Source of the DNA: Bactericera cockerelli
Lineage: Eukaryota > Arthropoda > Insecta > Hemiptera > Triozidae
DNA: 64,000 nt
Assembly (NCBI GenBank): GCA_024516035.1
Contig: CM044957.1
Span: 45,235,547 to 45,299,546 of the forward strand
Reading direction: 5' to 3'
This document shows, piece after piece, positions 33,103 through 45,500 of this stretch. A model generated the notes under the pieces. The model did no database searches and was not told the origin of the DNA. It saw only the letters and a program-made list of their open reading frames with translations. Each line of letters begins with the position of its first letter. The stretch's first letter is position 1. A program made the position numbers and the translations under genes.

Positions 33103-35419
33103 TCTGAGCGCATGGCAGTGTGCCAGGCCAAGTTCCAGCATTGGTTGTATGGAATATTACAACTATATGTATACAAAATGACAATATAACCATCACAAGG
33201 AGCAAAACTGGCCAAGTTAGAGGATAGTTTGCAGCTAAAAACATACAAAATGAGGAACTCAGAAAACTGGTTTTAATAAAAGCAATAGTTTAGTACCAAG
33301 ATAACATGGCCGCAAAGAAGATGTCACTGCATTCATTGGCAAAACCTTTTTGGATAGGAGTTTTGAGACTTGGACCTTTTTTCAAGGGTAGTTATTTTGT
33401 GGGATAATTAATTTCTCAGGACAGATTTTTAGTTCTAATGGACCTTATCAGTTGGGAACTGTCTAGAACTCATAAATCCCACAAAAAAACTACCGTTAAA
33501 AAAAGGGCCAAGTTCCAGAACTCCTATCCAAAAAGGTTTCGCCAATGAATGCAGTGATATCTTGTTTACGGCCAAGTTATCTTGGTACTAAACTATTTCT
33601 TTTATTAAAACCTGTTTTCTGAGTTCCTCATTTTGTATGTTTTTAACTGCCAACTATCCTCTAACTTGGCCAGTTTTATGCAATTGGATGTATGGAATAT
33701 TACAATTATATGTATACAAAATGACAGTATAACCATCACAGGGAGCAAAACTGGCCAAGTTAGAGGATAGTTGGCAGTTAAAAACATACAAAATGAGGAA
33801 CTCAGAAAACAGGTTTTAATAAAAGAAATAGTTTAGTACCAAGATAACTTGGCCGTAAACAAGATATCACTGCATTCATTGGCGAAACCTTTTTGGATAG
33901 GAGTTCTGGAACTTGGCCCTTTTTTTAACGGTAGTTTTTTTGTGGGATATCATTACTTTTTGTAAATGTTTCGTTTTACAAACATGCACAGCTCAGCACA
34001 TGCAGTTTCATTATTTTTTTATGAAAAATTTCAGGATTCTTCAATTTAATATGCTCCCTAAAACGACACCGTTAACAGGGGAATTAGTGCGAAAGTGCCG
34101 GTTTTTAGATTTTTCCTGTATTTTTACAGTAAACCCTACCACCATGCAAAATTTCACCTTCTTAGGTAGTAGGCAAGTGCCTCATAATTTAGATCCATAG
34201 TCGAGTATACTACCTCCCTAAAACGACACCGTTTAAAAGGATGCTAAGTGTGAAAGTTCCACTTTTCAGATTTTTCCCTGTATTTTTACAACAAACCCGA
34301 GCATAATGCAAAATTTCATTTTTGTAAGTAATAGGGAATTGTCTCATAATTTATATGCATAATCGAGTATACTTACTCCCTAAAATGGGACCGTTTAAGA
34401 GCAAGATAATTGCGAAATTTCCAGTTTTCAGATTTTTCCCTGTACTTTTACAATGAACCCTAGCACCATGCAAAATTTTAGCTTTGTAGATAGTAGGGAA
34501 GTGCCTCATAATTTATATGCATAATCAAGTATCCTTCCTCCCTAAAACGAACCGTTTAACAGCATGATAAGTGAAAAGTTCCGGTTTTCAGATTTTTCCC
34601 TATACTTTTACAATGAACCCTAGCACCATGCAAAATTTCAGCTTTGTAGATAGTAGGGAAGTGCCTCATAATTTATATGCATAATCGACTATACTTCCTC
34701 CCTAAAACGAACCGTTTAACAGCATGATAAGTGAAAAGTTCCGGTTTTCAGATTTTTCCCTATACTTTTACGATGAACCCTAGCACCATGCAAAATTTTA
34801 GCTTTCTAGGTAGTAGAGAAGTGCCTCATAATTTATATGCATAATCGAGTATACTTCCTCCCTAAAACGACACCGTTTTACACCATAAAAAGTAAAAAAA
34901 TTCCGGATTTCAGAATGTTCCCTGTACTTTAACAATAAACCCTACCATCAGGCAAAATTTCAGCTTTCTAGGTAGTCGGGAAATGCTTCATAATTTTGAT
35001 CCATAATTGATTATATATTTTCTCCCTAAAACGACACCGTTTTACACCATGATAAGTGAAAATTTTCCAGTTTTCAGATTTTTCCCTGTACTTTTACAAT
35101 AAACCCTACCATCATGCAAAATTTCAGCTTTCTAGGTAGTCGGGAAGTGCCTCATAATTTTGATGATCTGTCAGTCAGTCAGTCAGTATCAAAATCGCAA
35201 ATTTCAAAATTACATTCCTCTGAAAGTTTTATGCATAGAGTCTTGAAATGTTCAATGTCTTTTCAATGATATTAAGACAATCTCTGTTCCAAATTTCATA
35301 TCTCTATAATCAATTGAACCGAAGATATGAGGGTGTGAAAAACCGGGTGAATCAGTTCGTGTAAAGATACACTGCCGTGCTTGCTGGAACTTGGCCTGGC
35401 GCACTGCCGTGCGCTCAGA
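33103..35419. mobile_element. 2.3-kb non-autonomous TIR element with internal inverted and tandem repeats
   Basis: Ends are inverted repeats of ~37 bp (tctgagcgcatggcagtg at the left; its complement tgccgtgcgctcaga at the right, followed inward by ggccaagttccagca on both). Inside are direct/inverted/direct copies of a ~250-bp block (about 33195-33415, 33475-33675, 33730-33945) and a ~160-bp tandem array. No transposase frame. It lies between ZNHIT1 and GTF2H5. Confidence 0.75.
34050..35165. repeat. ~160-bp tandem repeat, about 7 copies
   Basis: Units begin at ctccctaaaacgacaccg near 34052, 34211, 34376, 34538, 34698, 34858 and 35022 and include ttttcagatttttccctgta and atgcaaaatttcagctt. The array ends near cagtcagtcagtcagtatc at 35168. 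It is internal to the TIR element 33103-35419. Confidence 0.88.
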
Positions 35420-35449
35420 TTTACCTATATTATTTTTTACCTTTTCAGT

Positions 35450-36340
35450 CTAAGCTTTTTCATTGATTGGGAAACTGATTTGGTCCAACAAATCATCAAC
35501 TCTTGTCATCAGTAGCTCAATGACATCACTTGAAATGAATAAATGTGTTTCATCTAGATCTTGAATAATGAATCTTTTACCCAATGTATTTGTTTCATCC
35601 AGGTGTAATAGGAACTGTTTCATTGGTTTATCACTGAAACATTAAGTAAATTGTTTTTGGGACACATGCTTTCTTTTGATGATTTTTCAAAGTCTTCTAG
35701 ACTCTTTAAAGTTTTTGATGGGGTATTTTTTCAATACCCCACTATTTTTGCCCCTGGAGTTTGGAAACCTCTAACTTCATCAAGACAGTTGGACTAAGGC
35801 TTGCAAATATTTCCGGGGATAAAAAATCAGCTGAACATCTTTGGCAGAGAATGTCTCTCGCAATTCAGAGGGGCAATGCTGCAAGTATTTTGTCCACACT
35901 GAAAAGCTTACACGATGAACTAGAAGAAATTTTTGATTTGTAATTTTTTTTTTAATTTACAAAATAAATAAATACACATGATTGGCGATTAAGTGGGATA
36001 TTGAATGAAAGGTCTCAATGTCCTCATGCTTGATATGACATTTCTAATGCAATAATAGAATCTGTGTGAGGTTAACTACTAGATTAAGTTAGAGACTTGA
36101 AATTTGGTACACAGTCAAAGGTAACTATCATTAATTCATTATGACATTAACCTCACAAAGCATGAATGCAACAGCTACTTTTTCCAAAAGTGTTCCATTT
36201 CTCAGACCTACACAATTAATTCATGCAAATGATTAACTAGGTATGTCTGATGGTGATGAGCCCCAGTATCAGTACATTTCATTTTGATAGCACATCCCTA
36301 CTTACCACTCAATGAGAACTCCTTTCATAACATTTACCAT
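35450..36340 (-). CDS. GTF2H5: TFIIH subunit p8/TTDA
   Basis: Small core subunit of general transcription factor TFIIH (yeast Tfb5) that stabilises p52 and stimulates XPB in nucleotide excision repair. Two coding exons on the minus strand: 36340-36306 ([11 protein letters not shown] plus two bases) and 35633-35450, joined in phase through a Cys codon with a GTAAG donor and a TTTCAG acceptor. The 72-residue product matches human GTF2H5 (71 aa) nearly end to end: the start is [12 protein letters not shown], then [30 protein letters not shown] and a final helix ending NEKA. The first exon is only 35 bp and is easily missed by ORF scanning. Intact. Confidence 0.95.
35722..35943 (+). pseudogene. 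C-terminal fragment of a retroelement protein (tentative)
   Basis: A 73-codon open stretch ends at TAA 35943 and is followed by an A/T-rich AATAAATAAATACA tail. PWSLETSNF followed by [13 protein letters not shown] is laid out like the segment after the endonuclease domain of LINE proteins such as the one at 44118 (FTPLVTSVDG followed by QIAIIRASSMCIRG). It lies on the + strand only ~90 bp from the GTF2H5 exon. It could instead be a terminal exon of an unknown host gene. Confidence 0.4.
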
Positions 36341-36717
36341 GGCTCACAACTTACTCTTTATTGATATCAAGATGAGTTTACAAGAAAACAAGAACAATAG
36401 TCTAGAAAGTAAAAAGAACAAGTTCTGACTACTCAATCTACTTCTTCAAACACAAGTAGGTACCTACATTCTACATTATTTGTAGTATTTGTATTTGAAA
36501 AAAGTAAATTGAAATAATTTTAATTTTAATAAGAAACGCACTTTTGACTGTTCTCTTGTCCGTGAAGCTACCTACGCGCTGATTAAATATTTCAAAATTT
36601 CTACAGAGTATGGCGAAATCTCGTAACTCTCGTTGCTGAAGTTTACATCAATGAATGGGAATGAATACCACACATTTGGGAATTTTAATTTTCCGAGAAA
36701 AAAAATACCCATTCGGT

Positions 36718-36840
36718 CGGTCTAGTAATCCAGAGATCACGGGTTCGACATCTGGATACCAAGCCGGGACATGACAAGTTATCCTCCCTTTTGGCATTTT
36801 GACCCTTGGGTATTCTTGGCTAAAATGTCTAGCCTCTCTA
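36718..36840 (+). mobile_element. SINE C fragment
   Basis: gatcacgggttcgacatctg, aagccgggacatgacaagtt and atcctcccttttggcatttt. Head start missing. Confidence 0.6.
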
Positions 36841-37111
36841 CATTAAAAGAAAATATTATCTAAAGACACGTTACTGTTACAGGAGAGGACACGATAAAAA
36901 CACCATGGCATATCGTTCCAGAAAGCTTTCTCACTCCCGTAATCCCTAAATCTCTTTTTCAACTACACTCTTAATTGGGTTATTTGGGTAAACAACACTT
37001 CTGATTGGCTTGTTTGGACAAAAATTTACGTTTGGAAGAGAGATTTGGGCATCATGAGAGTGAGAGTTGTTTCTGGAATGAGGCCCTGGTAGCAGAGCAA
37101 CAAAATTTACT

Positions 37112-37278
37112 AGTTGACAAGTGGTTAACGCGCTAGTCTGGCAATCCAGGTAGCGTAGGGATCCGTTGGTTCGAATCCCACCCAGTGCATGAACTTTTCC
37201 TCATTAATTTGAGATTGTGAACTCATAATAAGTAATAAGGCTCTGAACGTTAGGTGGTAGAAAATGCTGTAATATTAT
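37112..37278 (+). mobile_element. SINE A
   Basis: gacaagtggttaacgcgcta, ggttcgaatcccacccagtg, catgaacttttcctcattaa; followed directly by the 5S-headed SINE at 37282. Confidence 0.8.
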
Positions 37279-37281
37279 TAT

Positions 37282-37500
37282 TGCCAGCGTCGATGGCGCG
37301 TTGAATACACCGGTTCTCGTAGGATCACCGAAGTTAAGCAACGTCCAGCTAGGTGAAGACTTCGTGATGCTGGGATTCCGGCCCAACCCAAGCTGGGTGA
37401 GGTCAATCTGGGTAGAAGGTTTGTAAGTTTCCTGCGAATGGAGGGTAAAACCCCCGTCGTGTATGACCATGCAGTTGAAAAACGACGTTAAACTCTAATA
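37282..37500 (+). mobile_element. 5S-headed SINE (family D)
   Basis: The head keeps ccggttctcgtaggatcacc and gaagttaagcaacgtcc, the closest 5S match of the window, but has lost the box C segment between gtgaagact and tcgtgatgctgg. Same body. Confidence 0.85.
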
Positions 37501-37539
37501 AAACAAACAATATTATTATTACAGTATAAGAAGTTGTTG

Positions 37540-37800
37540 TTTTAGACAGCTTGGCTACAGCTGGAAGGGGGAATGATAGTCTCCAGACAACCTGGAATGA
37601 GGGATCGCTGTTAGCAACGTCCAGCGTCGCCGTCGTAAGGACTATTATCATCATGCCGGCAATCCACACTATGCGGGCTATTCTAGGACGTGATCGATTG
37701 AAATGTCCTTGGCTAATCCCGGTTCCTACCAAACGCCGGGTTAGCAAACCCTGACTCGAGTGTTTGACAAGATTTTTGCGTCCTACCACGAAACTCGAGT
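37540..37800. repeat. Dispersed repeat sharing the agcttggctacagctgga start
   Basis: acagcttggctacagctgga then gggaatgatagtctccagac matches 25679-25730 (agccagcttggctacagctg, gtaatgatggtctccagcc). The first half also heads each 85-bp unit at 25104-25436. The rest (gcgtcgccgtcgtaagg..) is found once. Confidence 0.55.
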
Positions 37801-39528
37801 TATGAAGGGTATTCTTAAGATCTTGAAAGCCAATTACAGATACCTCTGAATATATGAAAACACGAAGGTAAAGTGCCTGATTAGAAAAAAAGAAGAAAAC
37901 ACGAAGTTCATTTTTTTAATTTTAGTAAAATTAATTCCTTTGACCACGAACCCAAAACACTATATTGAAGGCACATCAGTTGCTTTCAATATAGATTAAG
38001 AGTTTTTTTACTGTCGAGAGTAATAATTTAATAACAGTTTGTCTTGACAAGTTTGGGACTAAATGCAAGGAGTGGAATAACAAAACCTCAACTAGCTCAG
38101 ACTTGAACACCTGCCTAAATCGAAAGATAACACTGACGACAAACCAGATCGATCACAATATAAGATACGTACATTTGAGTGAGGATGTTCTGAGAACTAC
38201 TAAACCTTTGAGAAAAGAAAAGGCAAAGAAAAAGAGAAAATAGATTCTGTTTTTGAAATCATTATTTTTTTTACATTCATGATAAAATGCAAATATACAA
38301 CATATTTTACAATTTATAAATAAATAGGATACAATCAAAGGACTTCCACACAAAAATAGAAGGAAAAAATGGTTTCGGTCGATTTTCCCTAGCATGGATT
38401 GCACGTCCCTTATGAAGAACAGATGCGTTTTTTCCTCCCACGTTTGGACGTGAAAGCTCTAGGCGAATGGTAAAATTGTCAGTAGAACACTTGAATTTCA
38501 GCTTTCAAAATTCGGACTTGTAATTAAATAAAATATAATTTAAAAGGCAGGAAGTGGAACAATTTTTTCATCTACAAAATAAAGTTTTACAGAAAAATTA
38601 AATAAATATTATGGTCATAAAGAAAGAATATGTTTATACATGTTGAGATGCAGAACAATTAGGGTCTTATAAATACTTTTAAAAGATTTGAATAAAAAGT
38701 TTGAGACAAATGGATTGATTTGAATAAATAATACATGTTACTCATAAGGTTTGTCCTAAAAAAATTTCCCGAGCTTATCCAAATTCATAATGGTATCCAA
38801 ATTCCAAATACATAAATTTAAGATTTTTTGCCGTTGAATGTGGAGCAAGAATTATTTTACATTACAAAGATTACATTACTTCTGATATTTATTGATTCAC
38901 TCGGAAGTAAAAGTTACAAAACATGAAAACAAAGGCGATTGTGTAGTTCACACATACACACACTTGGCTCATGTGTTGAAAAAAGGACGTCATGGTTTTC
39001 ATCTCCATGCCCAAAATAATTCTCATTTGTACCTACAGTTACAAAATAAAGTGTTGATTTTATGAGCAGTTCAAATTAACATAAAATATTTTGTTGATAA
39101 AAAATGAATTAATTGTAGATAGATTTATTTATCAGAATTCATTATTAAATCATAGGTTCTACCAAACAATAATGATTTTCAGAAAAGAAAAGAAATAAAA
39201 ATCTTGTTTCTTGCCTTTTCAGTAGTTTAAAATTCAAAAAACCAATATAAGGTTAAAATACAGAAAATCGATAGGAACTACTTTTGACTCAATGTTTGTG
39301 TGGGGTTCTTTGATACTTCTGAAAATTTTCACAGGTTTTCTATGAGAGATTCTAAATTCATAGTGAAAGAAACTAAACCTGATCAACAAATTTCAAAAAG
39401 TAAACAAACTTAAACTATAAATAGCACCTACAATATCAGCCTTAGAAATTCACAGACATTTTATAAATTATTTTTATAAATGTAAAAAAATCATCTTGCA
39501 TGACTCACGGTAGGCAAAAATAAACAAA
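37801..39528. other. No gene recognised; probably DCAF15 3' UTR and flank
   Basis: AT-rich sequence downstream of the DCAF15 stop (39529). Short ORFs only. No repeat family of the window recognised. Confidence 0.6.
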
Positions 39529-42500
39529 TCACACTAGATCACTCATTCCATCCTCAGAATCACTTTCAATGCTAGGAGAATCCTGATTCACATCAGAATC
39601 AATTTCATTTATTTGATTAAAATATTTTTTATCGATTCGAAAACCTGTAAGATTAGATCTGTCATATAGTTCCAATATGGGTTTATTGTACACTTCCTCG
39701 CCATTCTTCTCAATCATGACTTGGTGATCCACAAAGCGAGGCATCAAAGAGGGCGCATTGAAATTTCCAATTCGTTGAAATCTCAAGTCTTGTGCCATTT
39801 CAACAGTACAATTAACCCACTCGGTTGCGGTCACATTCCTTATCAGAGGCTGCAACGGCGTGTATGCTTCCACACGACACACGAGAGAGTCTACATTCCA
39901 AATAAGAACACAGCAAGTGTCAAATTCCTTACGTAAATCATATATACTCGGAAGAAAATTATTGGAACAATCTGGCGCTGAATACTTATTGAATGGTGAA
40001 CCTAACCGACAGTACGCAGCATTCATACGAATAGATACTGCAGCCATAACATCACCACTTATAGGACAAACACTCACAATTTCAACATCGTAATCATTGC
40101 ACGAGCAAAATTTATAATTCTCTTTCTTACATATTAAATCAGCTGCCTTAAAACAGAACTGTTCAATATCTAATGTTCTCTGTTTTACAGAACAAAACTC
40201 ACTGTTTGTTTCTTCGGACGGATCTGAAATGAATTTTAATTTGAAAGTATTGGGTTGAGTAGGGGCTCGTAAAATAATAGGAACTTGATTGCCATCCTCG
40301 CTGAAATCCATTTCACTCTCCACTGTGACTTGGTTTTCTTCTTTATCATTCAATACATAGCTCTTCTCAAAGTCATTACAACAGCCAGATATTACATTAT
40401 TCTGATTCGACTCTGCGAACCTCTTATTCATTTTACTTGGTGGAGATTTAATCTCATCTATAGAATAATGCAGTATTTTGTGCGGTTTCAAAACAACACC
40501 AAGTGATTTTTCAAAAGTAGCCTTATTAGCACGTTTATCAACATCTATTGGGTATGCATTTGCTTGAGTACATGTAAATTTCTTCAAATTATAACGTGGT
40601 TTCTTAAGTTTCAAAGAGAATCGAATGCCAGATGAAGGTCCAGAAGTACTGCTAAAGTCAGACACATTACTGATGTCAGACTTTGGAGATAGTGAGGCAG
40701 TGTCTTGAGACTCCCAATCAGATATTATCGAAGACACATCTAAAGAATCTGGTTTTGAGCAAATCGAATCTGTCTTTAAGAAAAGTTCAGATTGTAAGGT
40801 ATCAGTCTGGCGTGGTTGAGCAGCATTTACATCATTTCCATTCGGCATAGTATCACATGTGCTGTCTTTTTCACGTAAGGAATATTGTGTTTTCTTTGTT
40901 CTCTCTTGAGATATGATATGAGGATTTTGTCTAATCTTTATAAATCTACCAAAAGATACTTTACTTGTTTTGCTGGAAGACTCGTACTCGTTCTGCAATT
41001 CCTTGAGAATATTATTCACTCGTGTGGTCTCCACTTCATTATCATCTATTTCATCAAATTCGTACATCTTATCTGCAAGTTTTCTTTTCCTGAACCATTT
41101 AAGACATTTGAATTTCAATTCCGAGCCATCTTCATATTCTTGAAATGCATAAATCTGTAACAAACAAAAACACATAGGTAGCTAAATTAATAAGTTTCAT
41201 CCTATTTAGAACAAGGTAAATTAACATTTGGCAGATTTTTATTTTATTTTAAAGACTAGTGTTTCACAGCCTTTTTTATTTCGCAGCAATGAAACAGGAG
41301 CTACTGTAGACGCTTGTGGTCTGTGTTGTAGCCTCCTCATCCCGTAGTATGTCTCCTCTCTGATGGGCGAGAAGTGACACACTACTTCCCATTTAGGTGC
41401 TGGGTCAACACGAGCGCACTGGAAGGTATCCCTTACAAACAACTGTAACCAAATTTTAAATACAATATTTTGTGGGCGCGGGGGTTCCAACCCGGAACCT
41501 TCCACATGGCAAGCGAGTGCTTAACCACTGAGCTATACCTGCGCTCAAACTGCCTTGTGGTGACACACTACTTCCCATTTAGCACACACGAGCGCACCGG
41601 AATGTATCCTTTAAGAACAGCTGTAATCCAATTTTGAATACAATTTTTTGTCGGCGCGGTGGTTCGAACCCGGGAACTTCCGCATGGCAAGCGAATGCTT
41701 AACCACTTAAATAGAATCCAAAAGCAATCTATTTATACCAACTAGTATTTTGTAGTTTGCTTAGCCTAGCTAAGATCTCACAATATTGATGATACTAAGG
41801 TTTGGGGGAAGAGATTGCTACAGGTAATAACCCCGCTCTTTAGGTAGTACATAGTACATTAGCTTTATTCTCTTTATTTTTCTTGTTTCTTTGTTCAAAC
41901 TATATATTTTTTCTGTATAATTTCATTGTATTTTACTGTAAATATTGAACTTTTTGTCTATACCTAATAAAGCGTAATATAATAATAATACTACAAAAAT
42001 GATTAATATAATTATTTTTAAAAACAGAAGACAGAATACGTGACAAGTGTACAAGAAGCCCCAAGAACCATGAACATCTGGTTGTACCAGAATTTCTGGA
42101 AATGACCTTTTGACAACTAAGCTTCTAAAAAAAAAAAAAAATATTGCGTCATATGTGATATACTACTCTGGGGGTATGGCATATTGGCATATTTATTATT
42201 ATTATTATTATTATATAATATATAGAGAGAAGGGGAAAATTTGCATCAAACACCGGCGCAGGTAAGTTCCTGAGAGCCAGCGAGAAGGTTTTTTACCGTC
42301 TAAAAACCCCTTCATTTATCAGTTCTTTTCTTATTTATGCCCTGGAACCGCCGTTTGGCATTACTTCAGGGGGCATATTGGCATATGGGCCCTGTGTCAA
42401 CTAGATCATAATCATAATGATCATCATATGAGATTTTTTTGTAGTGCAATAAACTTTACCTTTTCGGCCTGAGCCATGACATTTTCTATGTTTTCATCAC

Positions 42501-45500
42501 TTGGTGTGTCATGTTCCTTATTCTGTTTGATTGCTGTAAACCTCCTAACAATGACGTTCTCTTGTTTGTCTTTGCTAACCAGAAAACTGCTGCTGTTTCT
42601 CTTTTGCGCTCTCTCTTCCAAATGAAGAAACTGAAAAATCAAACAAACGTCAAATAAGTACAGAGAGGTAGGGCGTAGTCACCATGGCTGGGTGGTGTAT
42701 CGCACTAGAGTTGGGTGGAAGAGATTGTCATAGGCAACAACCCGTTACAACACGGTGGCTGGCATAGCTTTCAGACGCTGGCTCGCTTTAGTTAATATAT
42801 TTATTTTTTGAAACTTGAGTGAATATGTACAACGTACTGGTCACTTTAGGTCACTACTCTGTTACATAACAAAGATTGAGTCATTACTCTATTACAAAAC
42901 GAAGGTACCAATTTGAGTGGTCACCCACAAAGTCCTAAACTCACTGGACGTTGCTTCCGTGATCTATTGATATATTCAATAAAATTATTCATCTATCATT
43001 CGCGCTGTCTCTCTTAGACTCAAAGGTACCAGAAAAATTGTTAGGAGTCTACCTTATGAAGATGAGGCTGGATTACCAGTGATCTACTGTTAATATACCA
43101 TGATTTGTTAATAATATATCTGAAGCTTTTGATATATTTCACATTTCATTCTTACCTTAAATGATGGATTTATCCTATGAAGATCATGAGCAACTTTGTA
43201 ATCTTGCGCCGCGTTCAGAATTGGTCTGGCTAGTTCTTCGGAATTATTATTGTTGGTAGAACACGGAGTTTTTGGGACATCCGTTTGATGAAGTTCCAGT
43301 GATATAACATGAAGAAAGTTGCCTGTATTAACCAGGAACCTGCAATGATAAAGGTAAAGATAAAAACAGGATGTAACAAAAATTCAAGTCAATACTAAAA
43401 CAACATGATCTACAAAAAAAATTAGAAGGAAAGAATGGTTTTTTTTGGAAAGAAAGAATGGTTCATTCTCTAATAGAAATTTGCTTTCCTGCCTTTAGAA
43501 CATGCCATCAAAGTTTAATAATGTGATTTTGATGATAATTTTTATTAAAAAAAAAGGTACTTGTGCCCCGGAACAGCTTTCGCATTACTTCAGGGCACTT
43601 TACCTTTCCACACCTATGCCATTCCAAAAAAGGAAAAACTCAGTTAGAATTTTCCCCCCGACCGGAATTCGAACCCGCAACCTCCGGGTCAGCAACCAAT
43701 GCTTTTAACCACTGAGCCATGGAGGTCGGCTTTTTGAGGAGTACTTTTGATTTCGAAGAAATTTTCACGACATGCTATTTATTATTAGGGTGCTCATTTC
43801 ATGTAATCATAGACCGGCAAGGAAAACCAGGGGCGTAGATATGGGGGTATCTTGACTCAGAGGGTCGACGAGGCTATTTGGATTTTGATGGACAAAATAT
43901 TTTTTTTAGTAAAAAGTCAGTCCTAGTCAGTTCTCACTTTATAGTCCTCTATCGATATACTTATACATATTTATATTCTTTATAAACCAGACTATAAACA
44001 GTGAGACTATTTATAAACTATAACTTGACGAGCGAGCTGAACTATTAGAATTTTATTTTATTTGATTCAAACTACAGTAACGATTAACATTAACTTTTAA
44101 CGATTATCTACAAAGACCTAATACTCTTCATAGCCTAAAAGACTCTCCCCAGAACGAAATCTGGTCCGGGCTCCTCTGATACACATACTGGATGCCCTGA
44201 TGATTGCTATTTGAACTCGGGCCCGGATCCAGCCTAAAATCAATCCTGGGGGTCTATTCCATTTTTGTGACAGCCGTTCTCCTAGTACATTCACGAAAGA
44301 CGCCATTTGAGGACCAAACATGCCATCCACGGATGTTACGAGTGGAGTGAAAGTCGCATGACGTTGCTCGCAAGCTTGAACATATTTTCGCTTCTTCTCT
44401 TCCTCAGCGCTTGATAATACACTCTTGACGCTTCGAGAGACGTAGGAGGGAGCGTCTGTGTCAACAACACGGATATCAAATAACGCCTCCCTCTGAGCCT
44501 CCCAAACGCCACGTACAGCCAAATCGCCTCTTAGGCCAGGAGCTTCTTCTGATATGATAGGTTCTTTCACACAATTTCCCCACGCTTTCTGACAAAATTC
44601 TCCAAGGAGATCACGCACCTCATTGTGACGACGTGTGATTAAGCCACCTGTCTTGCAGCAGAGCGCATGATTAAGGGTGAAATGCTTCTCGCCACAACCA
44701 TCACAAGACGAGGGCATCACAACTGGTGTTCGATTGTATCTTACTGCAAGTGCATCACGGAATTCAAAGGTGGATAGATCAAAATGGTCTTTCTGTAATG
44801 GTAACGCGGATAACCAACCAGTTATCTTAGTTTTGGCCACATCTGTGATTGATCTCTTAATTGTTCTTTGTTTCTGAAGTGGGAATTTTTTCATTGTGTC
44901 ATTTAAAAGTTGGTCATCTAAGAGGCATTTCTTTTTTCTTCCTTCATTTCTTGCAACTACCATACTCTTACTATGCTCAGTTATATTCAATTGGGTACCA
45001 TCAATTATAGCTCTTGAAAGTGTCTTGCATCCTTCACTAGAAGTTTCAAAGTTTACTTTACACAATTTGATCGGATCATGTATTCCAAGCCCAGCTTTAC
45101 CAACCGGTAATGTGCACAGAGCCGTTTCAGCATCGGAAGTTGGACCACCAAAAATGTCAGGTATAAATTTTGATTTTAGTGCCATACTCAGGGGTTGATA
45201 AGCATCTTCTGCACAGTCCAAGACACGTTGCATATAAGTCCATTGAAATTGAACAGACTTCGTCAAAGCAGAGTAAGCAGCTTGGGGCTCTTGTTGACCA
45301 GCAATGGAAATCTTTTCAACAATGGATACCCATTCCTCAACTTTGTTCTTCACAAAGCATTCCTTGTCATTCTTAGAACCAATAAACCCGCCCAAGTAAC
45401 GTTGGCCTGTGACAATTTTCAGTCCTGTACCATTGAATCTAATTTCAGCTTCATCTTTGTCTTTTTCTGAAACAATCAAGTAAGATTTATGACCTTCGGG

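Noticed and set aside
35761..35943. SRA1/Sec31-type protein
   Set aside because: Considered from the helical C-terminal look, but no shared motif; the retroelement explanation fits better.
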